Assembly: GCA_900555225.1 (NCBI GenBank)
Contig: USKL01000082.1
Span: 1-6,677 of the forward strand
Length of the DNA stretch: 6,677 bases
Source: an uncultured Collinsella sp.
Lineage (GTDB): Bacteria > Actinomycetota > Coriobacteriia > Coriobacteriales > Coriobacteriaceae
Direction of reading: 5' to 3'
Shown here: in pieces, positions 5,654 to 6,677 of the stretch
How the letters are laid out: each line of letters starts with the position of its first letter
How positions within the stretch are numbered: the stretch's first letter is position 1
The notes under the pieces: generated by a model
Database searches by the model: none
Seen by the model: only the letters and a program-made list of their open reading frames with translations
Told to the model about the DNA's origin: nothing
Translations under genes and position numbers: made by a program

Positions 5654-6085
5654 ATGCTCATTTCTTCCAAGGGCCGCTATGCCCTCCGACTGATGATCTA
5701 TATCGCGGCGCTGGGCGACGCCGAGGGCAAGATTGCCTTGCGCGAGGTTGCCGACCGCGAGCGCATTTCGCAGAAGTATCTGGAGCAGCTGGTGCGTCCG
5801 CTTATGAAGGCGGACTTGCTTAAGAGCGTGCGTGGCAAGGGCGGCGGCTACATGATGGCCAAGGACCCGGCCGAGGTGCGTGCCGGCGACATCTTGCGTG
5901 CCGTTGAGGGCAGCACGGCTCCGGTGGCGTGCGATGGCATCGACAACAGCTGCGCCCGCAGTGACTTGTGTTCCACCGTCAAGTTCTGGCGTGGTCTGGA
6001 TGACGTGATCGAAAAGTACGTCGACGGCGTGACGTTGGCCGACCTGGCCGCCGTCCCCGAGATCAACTTTGACATTAAGCTGTAG
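5654..6085 (+). CDS. Rrf2-family Fe-S-responsive regulator, IscR-like
   Basis: 143-residue Rrf2-family winged-helix repressor. Its N-terminus closely follows E. coli IscR: SSKGRYALRLM (4-14), the recognition-helix region ISQKYLEQLVRPL (38-50) with Glu44 matching IscR Glu43, and the wing SVRGKGGGY (58-66). Three cysteines (Cys93, Cys100, Cys106; C-X6-C-X5-C) lie where IscR has its [2Fe-2S] ligands (C-X5-C-X5-C). The residue matching the IscR ligand His107 is Val109, so the fourth ligand must differ or be absent. A cluster-sensing role is inferred from the cysteines and from divergence from the suf operon. It could equally be a nitric-oxide or redox sensor of the same family (NsrR/RsrR type), but the suf context favours cluster sensing. 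ATG at 5654 has GGGAGGG five bases upstream. No symbol is assigned because iscR or sufR orthology is not proven. Confidence 0.92.
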   Translation: MLISSKGRYALRLMIYIAALGDAEGKIALREVADRERISQKYLEQLVRPLMKADLLKSVRGKGGGYMMAKDPAEVRAGDILRAVEGSTAPVACDGIDNSCARSDLCSTVKFWRGLDDVIEKYVDGVTLADLAAVPEINFDIKL

Positions 6086-6097
6086 GGGCTGGCTTTC

Positions 6098-6517
6098 GTG
6101 AAGTCGTACGAAGCCTTTGATTCGCGTCTGGCTCTGCTAGAGACAGCTCGATTCCAAGATTTCGACAACGACTATGTTGTCTCCGGATGTGCGTATATCT
6201 ATGAGCAGGTTTTCGGTATCTCAATTACGCTCCTTAAGCGTCTGCTCGAGTATGAGGGCGCCACGCTTGCCGCGTCGGGGTCTCCTCGTGCCATCTTGAA
6301 GGAGTCGTACCGATTCTACGACTTTATTGATGAGGCGGCCTGGCTAGATATGCTCAGAGACCGCAATACGAACGTTCATATCTATGACAATAAGTTGGCA
6401 CAGGATTTGATCAAACACATCTTGAGCGTCTATATCCCCGCTTTCTGTCGGTTGAGAGACGGGCTGATGGATCGTTACGGCGAGCTTCTTCTGGTACCTG
6501 ACGACCAGTTTGTTTAA
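6098..6517 (+). CDS. HI0074-like HEPN protein (nucleotidyltransferase substrate-binding family)
   Basis: 139-residue, mostly helical protein resembling the HI0074 / 'nucleotidyltransferase substrate-binding' family, a HEPN-fold group usually paired with a small MNT nucleotidyltransferase. Family-like segments are FGISITLLKRLLEYEG (39-54), SPRAILKESYRFYDFID (62-78), AWLDMLRDRNTNVHIYD (81-97) and a final helix near 100-127. RNTNVH (89-94) is an R-X4-H motif as in HEPN ribonucleases. Start is GTG at 6098, 12 bases after the rrf2-like stop, with AGGGG nine bases upstream, so it probably shares that transcript. GC over 6121-6480 is about 50% by hand count, against about 70% in the rrf2-like and sufC stretches I counted, which suggests a different origin. 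No MNT gene is visible in the window. Whether it is a toxin, an accessory subunit or an orphan remnant cannot be told. Confidence 0.75.
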   Translation: MKSYEAFDSRLALLETARFQDFDNDYVVSGCAYIYEQVFGISITLLKRLLEYEGATLAASGSPRAILKESYRFYDFIDEAAWLDMLRDRNTNVHIYDNKLAQDLIKHILSVYIPAFCRLRDGLMDRYGELLLVPDDQFV

Positions 6518-6559
6518 TTCCTTAAGATTTCGCGGAGGGTTGTTGCCGTTTACCGAGGG

Positions 6560-6575
6560 GTTGTTGTGCAACAAC
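6560..6575. repeat. Perfect 16-bp palindrome upstream of the last gene
   Basis: GTTGTTG (6560-6566), TG, CAACAAC (6569-6575): 7-bp arms with a two-base spacer. The left arm is part of a direct repeat, GAGGGTTGTTG (6535-6545) and GAGGGGTTGTTG (6555-6566). It is not followed by a T-run, so it is not a rho-independent terminator. A possible promoter, TTGTGC (6564-6569), 17 bases, AATACT (6587-6592), would place the palindrome over the -35. This makes it a candidate operator for the gene starting at 6646. The rest of 6518-6645 shows nothing else I can name. Confidence 0.45.
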
Positions 6576-6645
6576 GGGCGAGCTGCAATACTTACTCTTA
6601 TCTTTGCAAACTGCACTTTAACTACACCAATGCAGGGAGGATCTT

Positions 6646-6677
6646 ATGCAGCCCAAGCATTCCGCTATTGTGGCGGG
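6646..6677 (+). CDS. Start of an unidentified gene, cut by the window edge
   Basis: ATG at 6646 has GGGAGG (6635-6640) five bases upstream, one of the best ribosome binding sites in the window. It opens a frame reading MQPKHSAIVA to the edge. Ten residues are too few to name a family. It is not obviously an MNT nucleotidyltransferase, although that possibility matters because of the HEPN-like gene before it. The 128-base gap and the palindrome suggest its own promoter rather than co-transcription. Confidence 0.5.
   Translation, partial: MQPKHSAIVA

Noticed and set aside
5578..5823. Plus-strand open frame overlapping the start of the rrf2-like gene
   Set aside because: It runs through the two inverted repeats and then out of frame with the clear Rrf2 coding sequence. 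It has no ribosome binding site or recognisable product.
5848..6168. Minus-strand open frame opposite the regulator
   Set aside because: It is antisense to a motif-rich Rrf2 gene, with no start signal or domain of its own.

Overview
The window carries a complete SUF-type iron-sulfur cluster assembly operon on the minus strand and, divergent from it, an IscR-like Rrf2 regulator on the plus strand. High GC in the coding regions (about 70% in the stretches I counted by hand), a SufU-type (not SufE) sulfur acceptor, Gram-positive-type SufB and strong purine-rich ribosome binding sites suggest a high-GC Gram-positive bacterium. My best guess is class Coriobacteriia (Collinsella-like Actinomycetota). 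That guess rests on general sequence style, not on a search.

Layout. Bases 1-128 lie beyond the operon terminator; several frames are open there but none can be proved to be a gene. A rho-independent terminator at 121-151 (minus strand) ends the operon. Transcribed right to left, the operon is sufC (5429-4629), sufB (4616-3204), sufD (3204-1933), sufS (1936-611) and sufU (618-184). Every junction is tight: a 12-base gap, then overlaps of 1, 4 and 8 bases, which implies translational coupling. Bases 5430-5653 form an AT-richer divergent control region. Its parts, from the suf side, are a candidate suf promoter, an E. coli IscR type-1-like dyad next to the suf -35, and two near-identical 31-bp inverted repeats (TGGGACAA-N15-TTGTCCCA) next to the regulator gene. 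The plus strand then carries the rrf2/iscR-like gene (5654-6085), a GTG-started HI0074/HEPN-like gene (6098-6517) with markedly lower GC, a 128-base gap with a perfect short palindrome, and the first ten codons of another gene with a strong ribosome binding site (6646 to the window edge).

How it works together. SufS takes sulfur from cysteine and passes it as persulfide to SufU, which feeds the SufBCD scaffold. SufC is the ATPase, and SufB/SufD are the paralogous scaffold subunits on which the cluster forms. The Rrf2 protein has an IscR-like DNA-binding helix and three cysteines suited to holding an Fe-S cluster, so it probably senses cluster supply and controls suf, itself, or both. No sufT, sufA or sufE lies in the window.

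The core system is well known. The parts most worth a second look are the two unlike operator types in one 225-base region, the altered cluster-ligand pattern of the regulator, the CxxC-bearing N-terminal extension of SufS, and the HEPN-like gene that has no visible nucleotidyltransferase partner.
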